Source: Acidobacteriota bacterium (GTDB taxonomy: Bacteria; Acidobacteriota; Thermoanaerobaculia; Gp7-AA8). From it: DNA of 64,000 nt. The stretch is taken from the NCBI GenBank assembly GCA_016184115.1, contig JACPDH010000077.1:1-64000 (forward strand), given 5' to 3'. This document shows positions 8,243 through 17,118 of this stretch, piece after piece (the first letter of the stretch is position 1; the number at the start of each line of letters is the position of its first letter). The notes under the pieces were generated by a model, which saw only the letters and a list, made by a program, of their open reading frames with translations, ran no database searches and had not been told where the DNA came from. A program made the position numbers and the translations under genes.

Positions 8243-9560
8243 CGAGACTCTGATGCTTCAGCTCGGGCGTAGTCCCGAGCGCTTCCGCGTAGCGCGCGAC
8301 TTTGGTCGCGGGATGCTCGAGAGCATCCGCTTCGCGCGGCTCGCGCTCGTGTCGCACAAGCTCCGCTCCTCGCTGACGGTGCTCGGCATCGTCATCGGGG
8401 TCGCGACCGTGATCGCGATGGTCTCGATCATCGAGGGATTCAACCGCAACGTGATCGACAACCTCGAGCGCTTCGGCGCGACGCTGGTGCAGTTCCAGAA
8501 GTTCGACCAGCGCTTCGGCCCAGGGGGGCCTCCCGACGAGTCGATTCGCAACCGGAAGAACCTGACCTACGAAGACTCGCTCGCGCTCAAGGCGATGGTG
8601 CCCGACATGGCGGCCGTCTCGCCCGAGCGCTACTGGTTCTCGTTCGACGGCCAGCAGGTGCCGTACGCGAAGTACGGCGGCGAGGAAGCGCAGCCCGACA
8701 CGATGGTCGGCGTCAACGAGGACTACCCGCCGGCGAACAACCAATACGTAGGCGAGGGTCGATTCATCACCGCGGGCGACGTTCAGCGCGCAGCGCAGGT
8801 CGTCGTCATCGGCACCGACATCGCCGAGACGCTCTTCAAAGGGCTCGACCCGCTCGGCAAGAAGGTCTCGATCGGCGGGCGGAGCTACATGGTGGTCGGC
8901 GTGATGGAGAAGCAGGGGCAGAGCTTCTTCGAGTCGGTCGACCAGCATCTCTACATGCCGATCACGACCTTCGACTCGCACTTCCCCTGGATCAAGCGGA
9001 ACATCGGCGTGAACATCGCCACGATTCCCAAGCGCGCCGACCTGATGCAGAAGATCATGGACGAAGGAACGCAGGTGCTGCGGATCCGGCGCCACGTGCC
9101 CTTCAACAAGCCTAACGACTTCGGCATCCGGACGAACGAGGCGATGGTGCGCAACTTCAAGCAGATCACGGGCGGGATCGCCATGGCGATGGTCTTCATC
9201 GCCGGGATCTCGCTGCTGGTTGGGGGCGTCGGCGTGATGAACATCATGCTGGTGACCGTCACCGAGCGAACGCGCGAGATTGGGATCCGCAAGGCGATCG
9301 GCGCGGTGAGGCGCGACATCGTGACGCAGTTCCTCACCGAGGCAATGACGCTCTCGGCGATCGGCGGCATCATCGGGATCGGGATCGGCCTCGCGATCTC
9401 GGCGATCGTCCGGAAGGTGAGCCCGCTCGCCACGGCCACGCCGCTCTGGTCGATCCTCGTCGGCCTCGGCGTGTCGATCTCCATCGGCCTCTTCTTCGGC
9501 ATCTACCCGGCATGGAAGGCCGCGAAACTCGATCCGGTCGAGGCGCTGAGATACGAGTAA
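8235..9560 (+). CDS. ABC transporter permease, MacB/FtsX family (second copy)
   Basis: A 441-aa paralogue of the preceding permease with the same topology. A cytoplasmic N-terminal extension of about 35 residues precedes helix 1 (SSLTVLGIVIGVATVIAMV). The large periplasmic domain spans about 60-315. Three C-terminal helices contain the signature VTERTREIGIRKAIGAVRRDI. The start overlaps the upstream permease by 8 bp, so the two are probably made in fixed ratio and form a heterodimer. Both end in the similar sequence PVEALRYE or PIEALRYE, consistent with duplication of one ancestral gene. Confidence 0.92.
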   Translation: MSSETLMLQLGRSPERFRVARDFGRGMLESIRFARLALVSHKLRSSLTVLGIVIGVATVIAMVSIIEGFNRNVIDNLERFGATLVQFQKFDQRFGPGGPPDESIRNRKNLTYEDSLALKAMVPDMAAVSPERYWFSFDGQQVPYAKYGGEEAQPDTMVGVNEDYPPANNQYVGEGRFITAGDVQRAAQVVVIGTDIAETLFKGLDPLGKKVSIGGRSYMVVGVMEKQGQSFFESVDQHLYMPITTFDSHFPWIKRNIGVNIATIPKRADLMQKIMDEGTQVLRIRRHVPFNKPNDFGIRTNEAMVRNFKQITGGIAMAMVFIAGISLLVGGVGVMNIMLVTVTERTREIGIRKAIGAVRRDIVTQFLTEAMTLSAIGGIIGIGIGLAISAIVRKVSPLATATPLWSILVGLGVSISIGLFFGIYPAWKAAKLDPVEALRYE

Positions 9561-9571
9561 GGCAGGCGGGA

Positions 9572-9774
9572 GGCGATTTCGGAATTCGGAATTCGGAATT
9601 CGAAATTCGAACTTGATTTTCCCTCGTCGCTCTCGTTGACAAACCCCGTTCGTTTGTCATCGGGGCGTGGCAGCCACTCGGGAGCGGTCGAAGCGATAAC
9701 CGTGCGAGGGGACCGCGACGCAATTCGAATTCTTGGGGCTGGCGAAGCCAAATTCGAAATCCGAAATCCGAAAT
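9572..9774. repeat. Heptanucleotide inverted-repeat element (GGAATTC type)
   Basis: Left arm 9572-9612 opens with AGGCGATTTCGGA and then GGAATTC units. Right arm 9720-9774 carries AATTCGAA and ATCCGAA units. The middle has a small hairpin, GACAAAC (9638-9644) against GTTTGTC (9652-9658). No gene is seen. Confidence 0.65.
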
Positions 9775-9775
9775 G

Positions 9776-9805
9776 ACGCGAGGCTCCGTCTCCGGAGCCT
9801 CGCGT
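9776..9805. terminator. Strong hairpin downstream of the DUF2911 gene
   Basis: A 13-bp perfect stem (ACGCGAGGCTCCG, 9776-9788, against 9793-9805) with loop TCTC lies 23 bp past the stop of the minus-strand gene. There is no clean U-tract, so termination is inferred from position and stem strength. Confidence 0.5.
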
Positions 9806-9827
9806 CGAGAGCCACGTCGGAGCAGAC

Positions 9828-10982
9828 CTACTTCTTCTTCGCCGCGTCTTCGACCTGCTTGAGCACCAACTCGGCGTTCTGCTTGTTGGCTGGTGTCGGC
9901 GCGCTCTTCACCGCGAGGTTCGCGTGCTCGACCGCCTTCTTGTGGTCGCCAACGGAGGAGTAGCCGCGTGCGAGACCAATCTCGACCGGCCACTTGCCTG
10001 GGTTCCGCTTTGCGTTCATTTCGAAGATTGCGAGCGCCTCTTTGTGCTTCCCAGCGATTTGGAGCGTGCGACCGTACATGTGGATATCGATGACGGAAGC
10101 GCTCGGGTGCGCGAGAGCCTTCTTTCGCGAAGCAGCCGCATCCGCCGCCTTACCATTCGCTTCCTGCGCATCAGCGAGAGTCATGTACGTGTTGAAGCTC
10201 TCTTCGCCCTGTCCGCCGCGCACGCCAGTCACCGCTGTCTCGGCCCACTGAAGCGCCTCTGCGAGATTGATCTTGCGGTCGAGGCAGAAGCGAGCCGCGG
10301 CGCGCCAGTTCTCTGCGGTGAAGCCGGGATAGCTCCGGAGCTCCTGCCGGATCTGTGCAAGGTAGAGGTCGTTCACGTCGTCGACCGTGATCGAGAGCGG
10401 GATCGCGAGCTCCTCCCACTTCAGTGCGAGCACGGCGTGGTCGGGGTCACGATCGGTGAACTCGTAGGTGAGCCATTCGTTGTACTCAGCCTTCGCCGGT
10501 TTCACCTTAACGCGTAGCGCATCCTCGGCGGGGTTGTAGGTGTAGCTGCCCCAGCTCGTGGAGTCGTTTGAAAAGATGACGACCCACTCATCGTTGCCCG
10601 GGATCATGTGGAGCCCGTACGAGCCGGCAGCGAGCGCTTTCCCTTCGACCTTGACGTCGTGCGAGACGGTGAAGATCGTGTTCTCATTCGCACCTGCGCG
10701 CCAGGGGCACTCCTTGCACGGGCCGTATCCGAGATCGCTCAGGCCGTACGGGACGAGCGCGCCCCAGATCTTGCCCTTCCGGTCTTCTCCCTGCGGGCCG
10801 GTCACGTCGGGACTGCTGTACTCCACGGCGAGCTTCACGGGTCCAATGTATTGAACGACCTTCGCCTTCTGGTTGTCGCCGCTAGGCGGCAGCGAAATGC
10901 CGCGAATCTGCGCACTCGCGGTTCCCGCGCTGATAGCAGCCACGGCAATCGCCGCGGCGGTAATTCGTTTGAGCTGATTCAT
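9828..10982 (-). CDS. Exported DUF2911 protein with C-terminal TPR repeats
   Basis: A 384-aa protein with a signal peptide (about 1-24, ending ASAQ). The DUF2911 beta-domain spans about 30-185 and includes the family segments IWGALVPYG, WRAGANENT and AAGSYGLHMIPG. The C-terminal third is helical and TPR-like. The biochemical function of DUF2911 is unknown. The ATG at 10982 is set by AAGGAG 6 nt upstream. The insertion PCKECPW in the DUF2911 domain adds two cysteines absent from the paralogue at 38083-39126. It is a single gene between repeat-rich intergenic regions. Confidence 0.9.
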   Translation of the reverse strand: MNQLKRITAAAIAVAAISAGTASAQIRGISLPPSGDNQKAKVVQYIGPVKLAVEYSSPDVTGPQGEDRKGKIWGALVPYGLSDLGYGPCKECPWRAGANENTIFTVSHDVKVEGKALAAGSYGLHMIPGNDEWVVIFSNDSTSWGSYTYNPAEDALRVKVKPAKAEYNEWLTYEFTDRDPDHAVLALKWEELAIPLSITVDDVNDLYLAQIRQELRSYPGFTAENWRAAARFCLDRKINLAEALQWAETAVTGVRGGQGEESFNTYMTLADAQEANGKAADAAASRKKALAHPSASVIDIHMYGRTLQIAGKHKEALAIFEMNAKRNPGKWPVEIGLARGYSSVGDHKKAVEHANLAVKSAPTPANKQNAELVLKQVEDAAKKK

Positions 10983-11129
10983 CGTTTCTCCTTCGTCGTC
11001 AGTTGATGCCAGCGATGAACGCGATTCAACCACCGCGGTTTCACGCGGCGTGTGACAAAGGGGAAAAAGGGAAGATCGGGAGGACGGACGAGAATCCCAG
11101 CGAAGTGGAACGACGCGTCGAGAGCGACC

Positions 11130-11285
11130 GGGCGCGGACGCGGGCCCGTTCACGTTCACGGAATTCTCGAGCCCTCCCACGGCGCGCCCTGGCGAAGGCA
11201 AATTTTGCGGTGCTCGTGTGTTAGGCTCCATCGCTCACCCCGACCTCCGCTCCCCGTGAACGTGAACGCGCCCGAGTCCGCGCCC
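11130..11285. repeat. Inverted repeat with 32-bp arms
   Basis: Arms 11130-11161 and 11254-11285 are complementary at 30 of 32 positions and contain the doubled hexamer GTTCAC. The 92-bp spacer holds one GTTAGGC. The rest of the 516-bp gap 10983-11498 shows no gene that I can support. Confidence 0.7.
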
Positions 11286-11384
11286 GGTCTTTGACGTCGG
11301 ATGTTCCTACGCCGCCGGTGGGAGAGATGAATTCCCATAACCGCGGGGTGGATTCCCTTCCGGGGCGAACGGGACTAGAATCAG

Positions 11385-11398
11385 CTATCTTCAGATAG
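11385..11398. promoter_or_regulatory. Short palindrome upstream of the GGDEF-EAL gene
   Basis: CTATCT-TC-AGATAG is a perfect 6-bp inverted repeat with a 2-bp centre, about 100 bp before the GGDEF-EAL start. It could be an operator; no regulator can be named. Confidence 0.25.
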
Positions 11399-11433
11399 GT
11401 GACTACAACATCGAGGCGGCTCGGGGGGGCGTG

Positions 11434-11502
11434 ATGGGCGGGGGCTTTCGGGAGAACGAGGGCGGCTTGATGCGAGAGCTTCGCGTCGCCGCGCTCGCGT
11501 GA
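11434..11502 (+). CDS. Possible short coupled ORF ahead of the GGDEF-EAL gene
   Basis: A 22-codon frame (ATG at 11434) ends in a TGA that overlaps the GTG start of the next gene as GTGA. This is the usual geometry of translational coupling. The peptide has no recognisable feature and could be chance. Confidence 0.2.
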   Translation: MGGGFRENEGGLMRELRVAALA

Positions 11503-13481
11503 GCCTTCCGTACGACGGCCTCGTGTGGGGCGAGGCGTTGAGGCTCGTCGGAGTGACGCTGGCAGCCGCCCTCTTCGTCACGATGGCGCGCGACGATCGG
11601 TCGCACTCGGTTCGCAGTCTCGTCGTTTCGGCGTCGGCGCTCTTCACCTCGTCGGTCCTGCTGCTCTGTGCATGGTCGTTTGCCGGTGAGGTGCCACGGT
11701 GGACGCTCACGACGTTCGTGGCGCTTGCCGCTGCGGGTGCGGCGCTTCGCGCCTCGTATGCCGTTGGTGGAATTCGCGTCGCAGCCGTCGACCACCGGCA
11801 GGCGGCAACGATCGGTGGCGGCGTTGCGCTTGCGCTGATCGCCGCGCTGATGCCGGAGTGGTCGCCAGCATCCATCGCGTTCGCGGCGATGTCGATCGTC
11901 GAGGCGATGGCGCTCGGCGTCGTCGCGCTCGCGGCAGCCCGCATCCTCTCGTCGTGGACACCCGCGCGTGCCGCGATGTCGGCGACCGCCTTTGTCGCCG
12001 CCGGCACGGCGCTCGTACCGATCGCGGGAGTGGTCATCCCGGACATCGACGCGCGCTTCTGGATCGCTGCGGGAGCGTGCCGCGGGGTCCTCGAAGCGGG
12101 ACTTGCCCTCACGATCGCGTTCCATCGCAGTGAGCTCGATCGACGCCGAGCCCTCGCGGCCGTTGCGCAGGCCGAGGAGCTCGCCTACCACGACCTTCTC
12201 ACGGGGCTCCCTAACCGTGCTCTCTTTTTCGATCGGCTCAACGTCGCATTGGCGCATGCGGCGAGGCACAAGCACAAGCTCGCCGTCCTCTTCCTCGACC
12301 TCGATCGCTTCAAGAACGTGAACGACTCGCTCGGCCATTCGGCGGGTGACGAGATGATCCGTGAGGCTGCCCTTCGCCTCAACCGCTGCATGCGTCACGA
12401 GGACACCGTCGCGCGTTTCGGCGGCGACGAGTTCATCCTGCTGCTCCGGATCGTCGGCCGTGTCGAGGACGCCGGACGCGTGGCGCAGAAAGTCCTCGAG
12501 ACCGTCGCTCAACCCTACACGATCGGTGGCCGCGAGATCATCACGACGGCGAGCGTCGGGATCGCGCTTTACCCCGTCGACGGGATCGACGCCGAGACGC
12601 TCGTTCGCAACGCCGACTCCGCGATGTACCGCGCGAAGGAAGCAGGGCGCGACGTCTGTCGTTTCTACGCTCCCGCGATGAATGCGAACGCGCTCGAAGA
12701 GCTCGAGCTCGAGTCCGATCTTCGCCGTGCACTCGACCGCAAGCAGCTCGCACTCCACTACCAGCCACTCATCGACGTCGTCAAAGGGAAGATTTACGGT
12801 CTCGAGGCGCTGCTCCGTTGGGAGCATCCGAAGCTCGGGCTCCTCACTCCCGACCGATTCATTCCGCTTGCCGAGAGCACAGGGCTGATCGTTCCGATCG
12901 GCAACTGGGTGATCCGCGAGGCGTGCCGCCAGATCAAGGAATGGCACCGGATGCTCGGCCTCGATCTCGTCGTCGCGGTGAACCTCTCGCCCAGGCAGTT
13001 CGAACAGGCCGACCTGCCGGGACAGGTGCGTGCGGCATTTGAAGCCGCCGGCCTCAGGCCGCGATACCTCGAGCTCGAGATCACCGAATCGCACGCGATG
13101 GCCGACGTCGCGAAGTCGATTCGTATCCTGCGTGAGCTGAAGGTGCTTGGCGTTCGACTCGCGATCGACGACTTCGGTACCGGCTACTCGTCGCTCAGCT
13201 ATCTCAAGCAGTTTCCGGTTGACACGTTGAAGCTCGACCGCTCGTTCGTTCGGGAGATCACGGTCCCTGAAGATGGGGCGATCGCGCGCGGGATCATCGC
13301 GATGGCACACAGCCTCAGTCTTCGCGTGTTGGCGGAGGGAGTCGAAACGCTCGGGCAACTCGAATTCCTCAAGCAGAACGCCTGCGACCGGCTCCAGGGC
13401 TACCTCTTCAGCCGGCCGCTCCCGGCTCCGGCGTTCGAGAAGTTCGCCGTGCATCGCGGAAACGAGATGCGAGTGGCGTAA
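11499..13481 (+). CDS. Membrane-anchored GGDEF-EAL protein (cyclic-di-GMP turnover)
   Basis: A 660-aa c-di-GMP enzyme. The N-terminal 210 residues are hydrophobic, with several likely transmembrane helices like a MASE-type sensor. The GGDEF domain (about 225-385) keeps an intact FGGDEF near residue 307 and could synthesise c-di-GMP. The EAL domain (about 400-650) keeps LEALLRW near residue 435 and DDFGTGYSS, so it could degrade c-di-GMP. Which activity dominates cannot be told. GTG at 11499 is the first plausible start in frame and overlaps a preceding TGA. A nearby possible PilZ protein (17828-18448) could be an effector; this is inference. Confidence 0.93.
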   Translation: MSLPYDGLVWGEALRLVGVTLAAALFVTMARDDRSHSVRSLVVSASALFTSSVLLLCAWSFAGEVPRWTLTTFVALAAAGAALRASYAVGGIRVAAVDHRQAATIGGGVALALIAALMPEWSPASIAFAAMSIVEAMALGVVALAAARILSSWTPARAAMSATAFVAAGTALVPIAGVVIPDIDARFWIAAGACRGVLEAGLALTIAFHRSELDRRRALAAVAQAEELAYHDLLTGLPNRALFFDRLNVALAHAARHKHKLAVLFLDLDRFKNVNDSLGHSAGDEMIREAALRLNRCMRHEDTVARFGGDEFILLLRIVGRVEDAGRVAQKVLETVAQPYTIGGREIITTASVGIALYPVDGIDAETLVRNADSAMYRAKEAGRDVCRFYAPAMNANALEELELESDLRRALDRKQLALHYQPLIDVVKGKIYGLEALLRWEHPKLGLLTPDRFIPLAESTGLIVPIGNWVIREACRQIKEWHRMLGLDLVVAVNLSPRQFEQADLPGQVRAAFEAAGLRPRYLELEITESHAMADVAKSIRILRELKVLGVRLAIDDFGTGYSSLSYLKQFPVDTLKLDRSFVREITVPEDGAIARGIIAMAHSLSLRVLAEGVETLGQLEFLKQNACDRLQGYLFSRPLPAPAFEKFAVHRGNEMRVA

Positions 13482-13522
13482 GTGATTATTAGACTGTGGG
13501 TTACGGCTGGACACAGCGAATC

Positions 13523-13620
13523 CAGAATGAAGAATGCGGAACGATGAATGTAGAAAGGGCCGGAGCGTGGACGGCGAACACTTTCTGCATTCATCGTTCT
13601 GCATTCCCCGTTCTGCATTC
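13523..13620. repeat. Heptanucleotide inverted-repeat element upstream of the RNase gene
   Basis: Left arm 13523-13550 (AGAATGA, AGAATGC, GATGAAT units) pairs with right arm 13588-13620 (TTCATCG, TTCTGCA units). It occupies part of the 373-bp gap 13482-13854. The remaining 230 bp up to the RNase start shows no supported gene and is probably its 5' leader. Confidence 0.75.
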
Positions 13621-13854
13621 AAGCTTTTTGGCCTCTCGTCCAGTCGCCACCGTTCCCGTTCCGGAATCGCTGGCCCCCTTCCACCGGTTTGGGGTACTGT
13701 TCCATTGCGATTTCGGGCGAGGGGAGGGCCGCGGAGAGATCCGCAACGGCCATGCCGCGCCCGGAGTCGGCGGCCTGCTGCGCCCCAACGCGGCGACCGG
13801 CGCGCCTGGAGCGCGTGCGGAGGCCCGCCAGTAACACTTACAACCGGAGAAACA

Positions 13855-16266
13855 TTGTCACGTAGACTGCTCATCAATGCTGAGAAGCCTGAAGAGGTGC
13901 GCATCGCAATCCTCGACGGCGACCGGCTCGAGACCTATCAGGTCGAAGTAGCCGAAGGCGGCGTCAGCCGCGGAAACATCTACCGCGGGATCGTCGCGAA
14001 CGTCCAACCGAGTCTGAATGCGGCATTTGTCGACTTTGGCGCCGCCAAAGACGGCTTCCTGTCGATCCAGGACGTCGTCGAAGACTCCTGGCAGAAGAAA
14101 CCGAAAAACGCAGGCCATCCACGAATCGACGAAGTTCTCGAGCGCGGCAAGCCGATCCTCGTCCAGGTCTCGAAAGACATGGACGGCAAGAAGGGTGCGG
14201 CGCTGACGACGAACATCAGTCTTGCGGGCCGTTTCCTCGTACTCACCCCGTTCGACCCGAAGCGCGGTGTGTCGCGCAAGGTCGAGGATGAAGAGACGCG
14301 CAAGACACTGCGCGAACAGGCCGAGAGTCTGAATCTTCCGGAAGGCAGCGGATTCATCATTCGCACGAACGCCCTCGAGCAGAACAAGACGACGCTGAGC
14401 CGCGACTTCAACGCGGTAGCGCGACTCTGGAAGACGATTCAGACCGGGGCGAAGAAGGGGAAAGAGCCTGGTCTCCTTCACGACGACCAGGACATCGTCG
14501 TCCGTGCCCTTCGCGATTTTGTCGACGCCCGCATCGAAGAGGTTCTCGTCGACACGGACGAGGCGTGGGACAAGGCGAAGGAATACATGCGCGTCTTCAT
14601 GCCGCGCACGAAGACGAAACTCATCCGTTATACCGAGCGCGAACCTCTCTTCTCCCGTTTCGACGTCGAAAAACACATTCACGGAATCTACGATCGAAGG
14701 GTCAATCTCCCGGGAGGCGGATCGATCGTCATCGACCGCACCGAGGCGTTGACCGCAATCGACGTGAACTCCGGGCGTTCGACCAGGGCGGGGAGCCAGG
14801 AGGAAACGGCGCTCAACACGAACGTCGAAGCAGCCTCGGAGATCGCGCGACAGCTTCGGCTTCGCGACATCGGCGGCCTCGTCGTCGTCGACTTCATCGA
14901 CATGCGTGGCGGAAAGCATCGCGCGAAGGTCGAGAAAGAAATGCAGGAGGCGATGAAGGTCGACAAGGCGAGGCACACGGTCGGGCGGATCAGCGCGAAC
15001 GGCCTCGTCGAGATCAACCGCCAGCGCATCCGCAAGGAGCTCAACCTCCAGACGCACCGCCCCTGTCCAACCTGCGATGGCATTGGCCGCATCGCGAGCA
15101 CCGAGATGGTCGGCCTCAACCTGCTTCGGCAGATCGAGGCGCGCGCTGCGAGAACTCGCCTCGAGCGCGTTCGGATCGAGCTCCATCCCGAGCTCGCCGA
15201 CGCGCTGCAGAATGGACGCAGACGGCAGATCGCCGCAATCGAGCACGAGTTCGGCCTTCGCATCGAGATCATTGCGTCGAACCGGCTCCACCGCCCCGAG
15301 CAGGTCATCGAGTGGCAGGAAAAGCAGGGCGAGAGGCGCGAGCCGGAAAAGCAAGGCAAGGGCCAAAGGGCAGAGGCCAAAGCAGACGAAAAGCAGGCCA
15401 AAGGCCAGAAGCCAGGGGGCGAGCCCAAGGCCAAAGGTCAAAAGTCAAAGGTCAAGGCGGGCGCGGAGCAGGCCAGGGCAGATCAGGAACGAAGGGCGAA
15501 GGGTCACAATCAGCCGATTCCCGCGCTCGCGGTTGCAGAGCCTGAGCTCGAGAATCTCGACAACTTCGAGGACATCGACGGCGAGGACGATCAGGACGCG
15601 ACCGCTCCGGCTCAGCTTGCGCAGCCCGATGGCACCGCGCAGCCGGCCGAGAAGAAGGGACGGCGCCGTCGCCGCCGCCGTCGCGGCAAGAGTGGAGGCG
15701 AGGGTCACGGCGCCCAGCCTAACGGCGTTTCGTCGACGCAACCGCACGATCTCGACGATCATGACGTCCATCGCGACGCGGGCGATCAGGAAAAACTCGC
15801 CGCGAGTCTGCCCGATCCCGCTGACGCTCTTCTTCCGCTGACGTTCGAGTGGGGCGCCGACGATCATGAAGACGTCGACGAGGATCACCCTGACGACGGG
15901 CAGGAAAGCCACGCCGGAAGCGTCGCGACCGAGGGCGAAGGCGCGGAGCCGGGACGCGGCGGAAAGCGTCGACGTCGCGGTGGGCGCGGACGCTCGCGCC
16001 GACGCGAGGGAGCGCCGAATCCTGCCGCGATCGCCGTCGTCGTGCACGACGGCGCCGATGGATCGCTGACCGCGAAGCCCGCGGCGGTCATCGACAGAGA
16101 AGCGGACGATCTCGACGGCGCCGCTGCCGAACAACATCACGAGACTGGAGCCGGCGAGTCCGGCTCCGCGAAGCCGAAGAAGCGCCGCCGCCGTGGCGGG
16201 CGTGGGCGCGGCAAGAAGACGGAGCCGCCCGAGAGCGGTGTATCATCTCCTACGCATGAAAGTTGA
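13855..16266 (+). CDS. rne: Ribonuclease E/G with long basic and acidic tail
   Basis: Endoribonuclease of the RNase E/G family, 803 aa, cutting single-stranded RNA in mRNA decay and rRNA processing. From the TTG at 13855 (GGAGA 4 nt upstream) the catalytic residues fall at D303 (DVNSG) and D346 (VVVDFID), and the Zn-link cysteines at C404 and C407 (CPTC). These match the E. coli RNase E numbering, which supports this start. An S1 domain occupies about 38-125. Beyond about 510 the tail is low-complexity: a Lys/Gln/Gly stretch, acidic blocks and three Arg-rich blocks such as GRRRRRRRRG, likely RNA- or partner-binding. The stop overlaps the next gene by 11 bp. Confidence 0.95.
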   Translation: MSRRLLINAEKPEEVRIAILDGDRLETYQVEVAEGGVSRGNIYRGIVANVQPSLNAAFVDFGAAKDGFLSIQDVVEDSWQKKPKNAGHPRIDEVLERGKPILVQVSKDMDGKKGAALTTNISLAGRFLVLTPFDPKRGVSRKVEDEETRKTLREQAESLNLPEGSGFIIRTNALEQNKTTLSRDFNAVARLWKTIQTGAKKGKEPGLLHDDQDIVVRALRDFVDARIEEVLVDTDEAWDKAKEYMRVFMPRTKTKLIRYTEREPLFSRFDVEKHIHGIYDRRVNLPGGGSIVIDRTEALTAIDVNSGRSTRAGSQEETALNTNVEAASEIARQLRLRDIGGLVVVDFIDMRGGKHRAKVEKEMQEAMKVDKARHTVGRISANGLVEINRQRIRKELNLQTHRPCPTCDGIGRIASTEMVGLNLLRQIEARAARTRLERVRIELHPELADALQNGRRRQIAAIEHEFGLRIEIIASNRLHRPEQVIEWQEKQGERREPEKQGKGQRAEAKADEKQAKGQKPGGEPKAKGQKSKVKAGAEQARADQERRAKGHNQPIPALAVAEPELENLDNFEDIDGEDDQDATAPAQLAQPDGTAQPAEKKGRRRRRRRRGKSGGEGHGAQPNGVSSTQPHDLDDHDVHRDAGDQEKLAASLPDPADALLPLTFEWGADDHEDVDEDHPDDGQESHAGSVATEGEGAEPGRGGKRRRRGGRGRSRRREGAPNPAAIAVVVHDGADGSLTAKPAAVIDREADDLDGAAAEQHHETGAGESGSAKPKKRRRRGGRGRGKKTEPPESGVSSPTHES
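15355..15460 (+). repeat. Heptanucleotide repeat tract inside the RNase E/G tail
   Basis: Imperfect 7-bp units GGCCAAA and GGTCAAA run through the coding region and give the KGQ/AKGQK-type tail. The same GGTCAAA word forms the extragenic element at 20254-20317. Confidence 0.6.
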
Positions 16267-16591
16267 CGTCAGACATTTCGACGACGTGATCGTCGTCGAT
16301 CTCAACGGCCGGCTCGTCTCCGGCGACGGTGCCGACATCCTCGGCGAGATCGTCGCCGCGCTGCTCGAAGAGCACTGGACGAAGATTCTGCTCAATTTCG
16401 AGAAGGTAACCTCGATCGACTCGACCGGCGCCGGCGAGCTCGTCGCGAGCCTCAAGGCTGCGAAGGGCGTCGACGCATCGCTCAAGTTGCTCCGACCGCG
16501 CGAGCGCGTCGCGAAGAGTCTTCAGATCGGCCAGCTGTTGCCGCTCTTCGAGATCTTCGCCGACGAAGACGCTGCGGTGAAGAGCTTCTAG
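16256..16591 (+). CDS. STAS-domain protein, anti-sigma-factor-antagonist type
   Basis: A 111-aa single STAS domain like SpoIIAA/RsbV. The phosphorylatable serine is at residue 56 in SIDSTGAGEL, so it could be switched by an anti-sigma serine kinase. No kinase, phosphatase or sigma gene lies nearby. The ATG at 16256 lies inside the last codons of the RNase E/G gene (11-bp overlap), which implies coupled translation; the family's typical length supports this start over upstream ones in the same frame. Confidence 0.88.
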   Translation: MKVDVRHFDDVIVVDLNGRLVSGDGADILGEIVAALLEEHWTKILLNFEKVTSIDSTGAGELVASLKAAKGVDASLKLLRPRERVAKSLQIGQLLPLFEIFADEDAAVKSF

Positions 16592-16706
16592 CCTCGGGTC
16601 TCGCAGGAAACCACATCAGCTCGGGCTGCCTCCGGGGCTACTCGTGTCGATGTTGTTAGGGTGAGTCGAACGGCGAAATCGGCTTCCACTGCCGCATGGA
16701 AGGGCC

Positions 16707-17083
16707 GAAGTGAGCAGTGAGAACGGGGGATTCTGAACCCAGGCCCCACCGGCGCTTCCCGATCACCGATAACTGAAGAACCAAAATGCCCACGCCGGAG
16801 GCGTGACAGAAGGTAGCCCCGGGTCGCCGCAGGCGACCCGGGGTGGATGTTCGAGACACGGTTCGCACCCTGGAGGGGTGCCGGAAGCAAACGGATGCCG
16901 CGCTATCTGGCACCCCTCTGGGGTGCGACCCGTACCGCATTGGGAGTCCGGGGGTCGCCTGCGGCGACCCCGGCTAGCATCTGGCATCCCTTCGGGATGC
17001 GAGCACGCCAAATCCAAGTCGAGACTTCCGCAGCAGAAACAGGCTTCATTCTGGATTCACTCACCGCTCCAACTTCTAACTTC
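16707..17083. repeat. Composite extragenic element, copy 1 (multi-hairpin core)
   Basis: The core 16791-17009 carries successive hairpins, including CCCCGGGTCGCC paired with its complement, GCACCC...GGGTGC and GCATCCC-TTC-GGGATGC, and is a large imperfect inverted repeat overall. It is flanked by GATCACCGAT (about 16761) and CCGCAGCAGAAAC (about 17028). Weak outer arms are GAAGTGAG... (16707) and ...CTTCTAACTTC (to 17083). A near-identical core lies at 47181-47400. The 527-bp gap 16592-17118 holds nothing else recognised. Confidence 0.8.
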
Positions 17084-17118
17084 GGCCTCACGAGCCGGAG
17101 CCGAACGCGCCCGCCTCC

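Noticed and set aside
13534-13854. N-terminal extension of RNase E/G
   Set aside because: That stretch is translated repeat DNA, and starting at TTG 13855 puts D303, D346, C404 and C407 at the E. coli numbering.
11403-13904. Long antisense open frame of 833 codons over the GGDEF-EAL gene
   Set aside because: It mirrors a gene with intact GGDEF and EAL motifs, shows Arg/Glu-rich composition with no domain, and runs into repeat DNA; a high-G+C shadow.
13858-15441. Antisense open frame over the RNase E/G gene
   Set aside because: The plus strand carries all RNase E/G catalytic residues at their expected positions; the antisense frame has no motif.
16791-17009. Several small open frames in the multi-hairpin repeat (also at 47181-47400)
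   Set aside because: The frames follow palindromic DNA in both strands and have no ribosome-binding sites; repeats of this kind are often mistranslated in databases.
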